Shown one piece after another: positions 63,891 to 64,000 of a DNA stretch of 64,000 nt. Each line of letters begins with the position of its first letter. Position 1 is the first letter of the stretch. The translations under genes were made by a program, and so were the position numbers. Under the pieces are notes generated by a model that saw only the letters and a program-made list of their open reading frames with translations, had not been told where the DNA came from and did not search any database. Origin of the DNA: Streptomyces hoynatensis (lineage in GTDB: Bacteria > Actinomycetota > Actinomycetes > Streptomycetales > Streptomycetaceae); assembly GCF_003626535.1 (NCBI RefSeq), contig NZ_RBAL01000001.1, positions 248,001 to 312,000 of the forward strand, read 5' to 3'.

Positions 63891-64000
63891 GGACCGGGGG
63901 CCGCGGGCCGCGGTGACGCGCCCCGGCCCCGCCCCGGGCAGCGCCCCGGCCCCGCCCCCGGTGGAGTTCCGGGTGAGGTTCCGGCGAGCCGGGTCACTCG

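Overview
The window is high-GC DNA from an actinomycete, almost certainly Streptomyces or a close relative. The evidence is third-position G/C bias, frequent GTG starts, GTGA/ATGA start-stop overlaps, SD-less starts directly behind a -10 box, and a run of housekeeping genes (pcrA, sucCD, purNH, folD, mdh, trpS, sdhCDAB, cdd, deoA) whose order matches, from memory, one stretch of the Streptomyces coelicolor core chromosome. I recognise no rRNA, tRNA, IS element, prophage or CRISPR array.

Layout. 1-6.4 kb is an accessory-looking edge: two Xre regulators behind near-identical promoters, a DHFR-like protein, a cupin, a MarR regulator, a 7-TM protein behind a tandem 26-bp repeat, and an ABC exporter pair. 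6.9-8.3 kb holds a secreted GH10 xylanase with a cellulose-binding module and a promoter rich in palindromes. 8.5-15.6 kb holds two secreted cell-wall hydrolases (NlpC/P60 and M23) around the helicase pcrA and a proline-rich membrane protein. 16-24.6 kb carries a B12-binding mutase subunit, sucCD, a sigma-like membrane protein, a DUF6350-like membrane protein and purNH. 24.7-28.2 kb is a second accessory patch: a secreted HNH nuclease with an overlapping small partner, an orphan RHH protein, a two-gene unit of unknown function, and a divergent Xre(DUF5753)/DUF397 pair. 28.2-34.2 kb returns to core genes (DUF4234 protein, folD, DUF3017, betaine-type binding protein, mdh, trpS). 34.4-43.3 kb has an RNA-ligase-like protein, YihY, a D,D-carboxypeptidase, a metallophosphoesterase, a carboxypeptidase-regulatory-like domain protein, a peptide-binding protein and a GlcD-type oxidase. 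43.4-46.8 kb is the succinate dehydrogenase operon. 47-49.4 kb has a GH20 hexosaminidase and an ECF sigma factor.

50.1-54.8 kb is a nonulosonic-acid cell-surface polymer cluster: a glycosyltransferase-like protein, a CMP-sugar synthetase fused to a HAD phosphatase, a NeuB-type synthase without the usual C-terminal SAF domain, and a polysialyltransferase-like protein. It most likely makes a Kdn/sialic-type wall polymer (compare teichulosonic acid) and lies behind GTTCACC repeats resembling a PhoP box. 55-63.9 kb has an M20 amidohydrolase and a tightly coupled nucleoside uptake and salvage operon (BMP lipoprotein, ATPase, two permeases, cytidine deaminase, thymidine phosphorylase).

Noteworthy regulation: a hairpin that would pair both the SD and the start codon of the HNH nuclease; duplicated promoter elements before the two Xre genes, one with a 17-codon leader ORF; several apparently leaderless promoters; an ATPase gene whose only well-placed start codon is ATC; and several short tandem repeats between genes. 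All calls come from reading the sequence; no database search was run.
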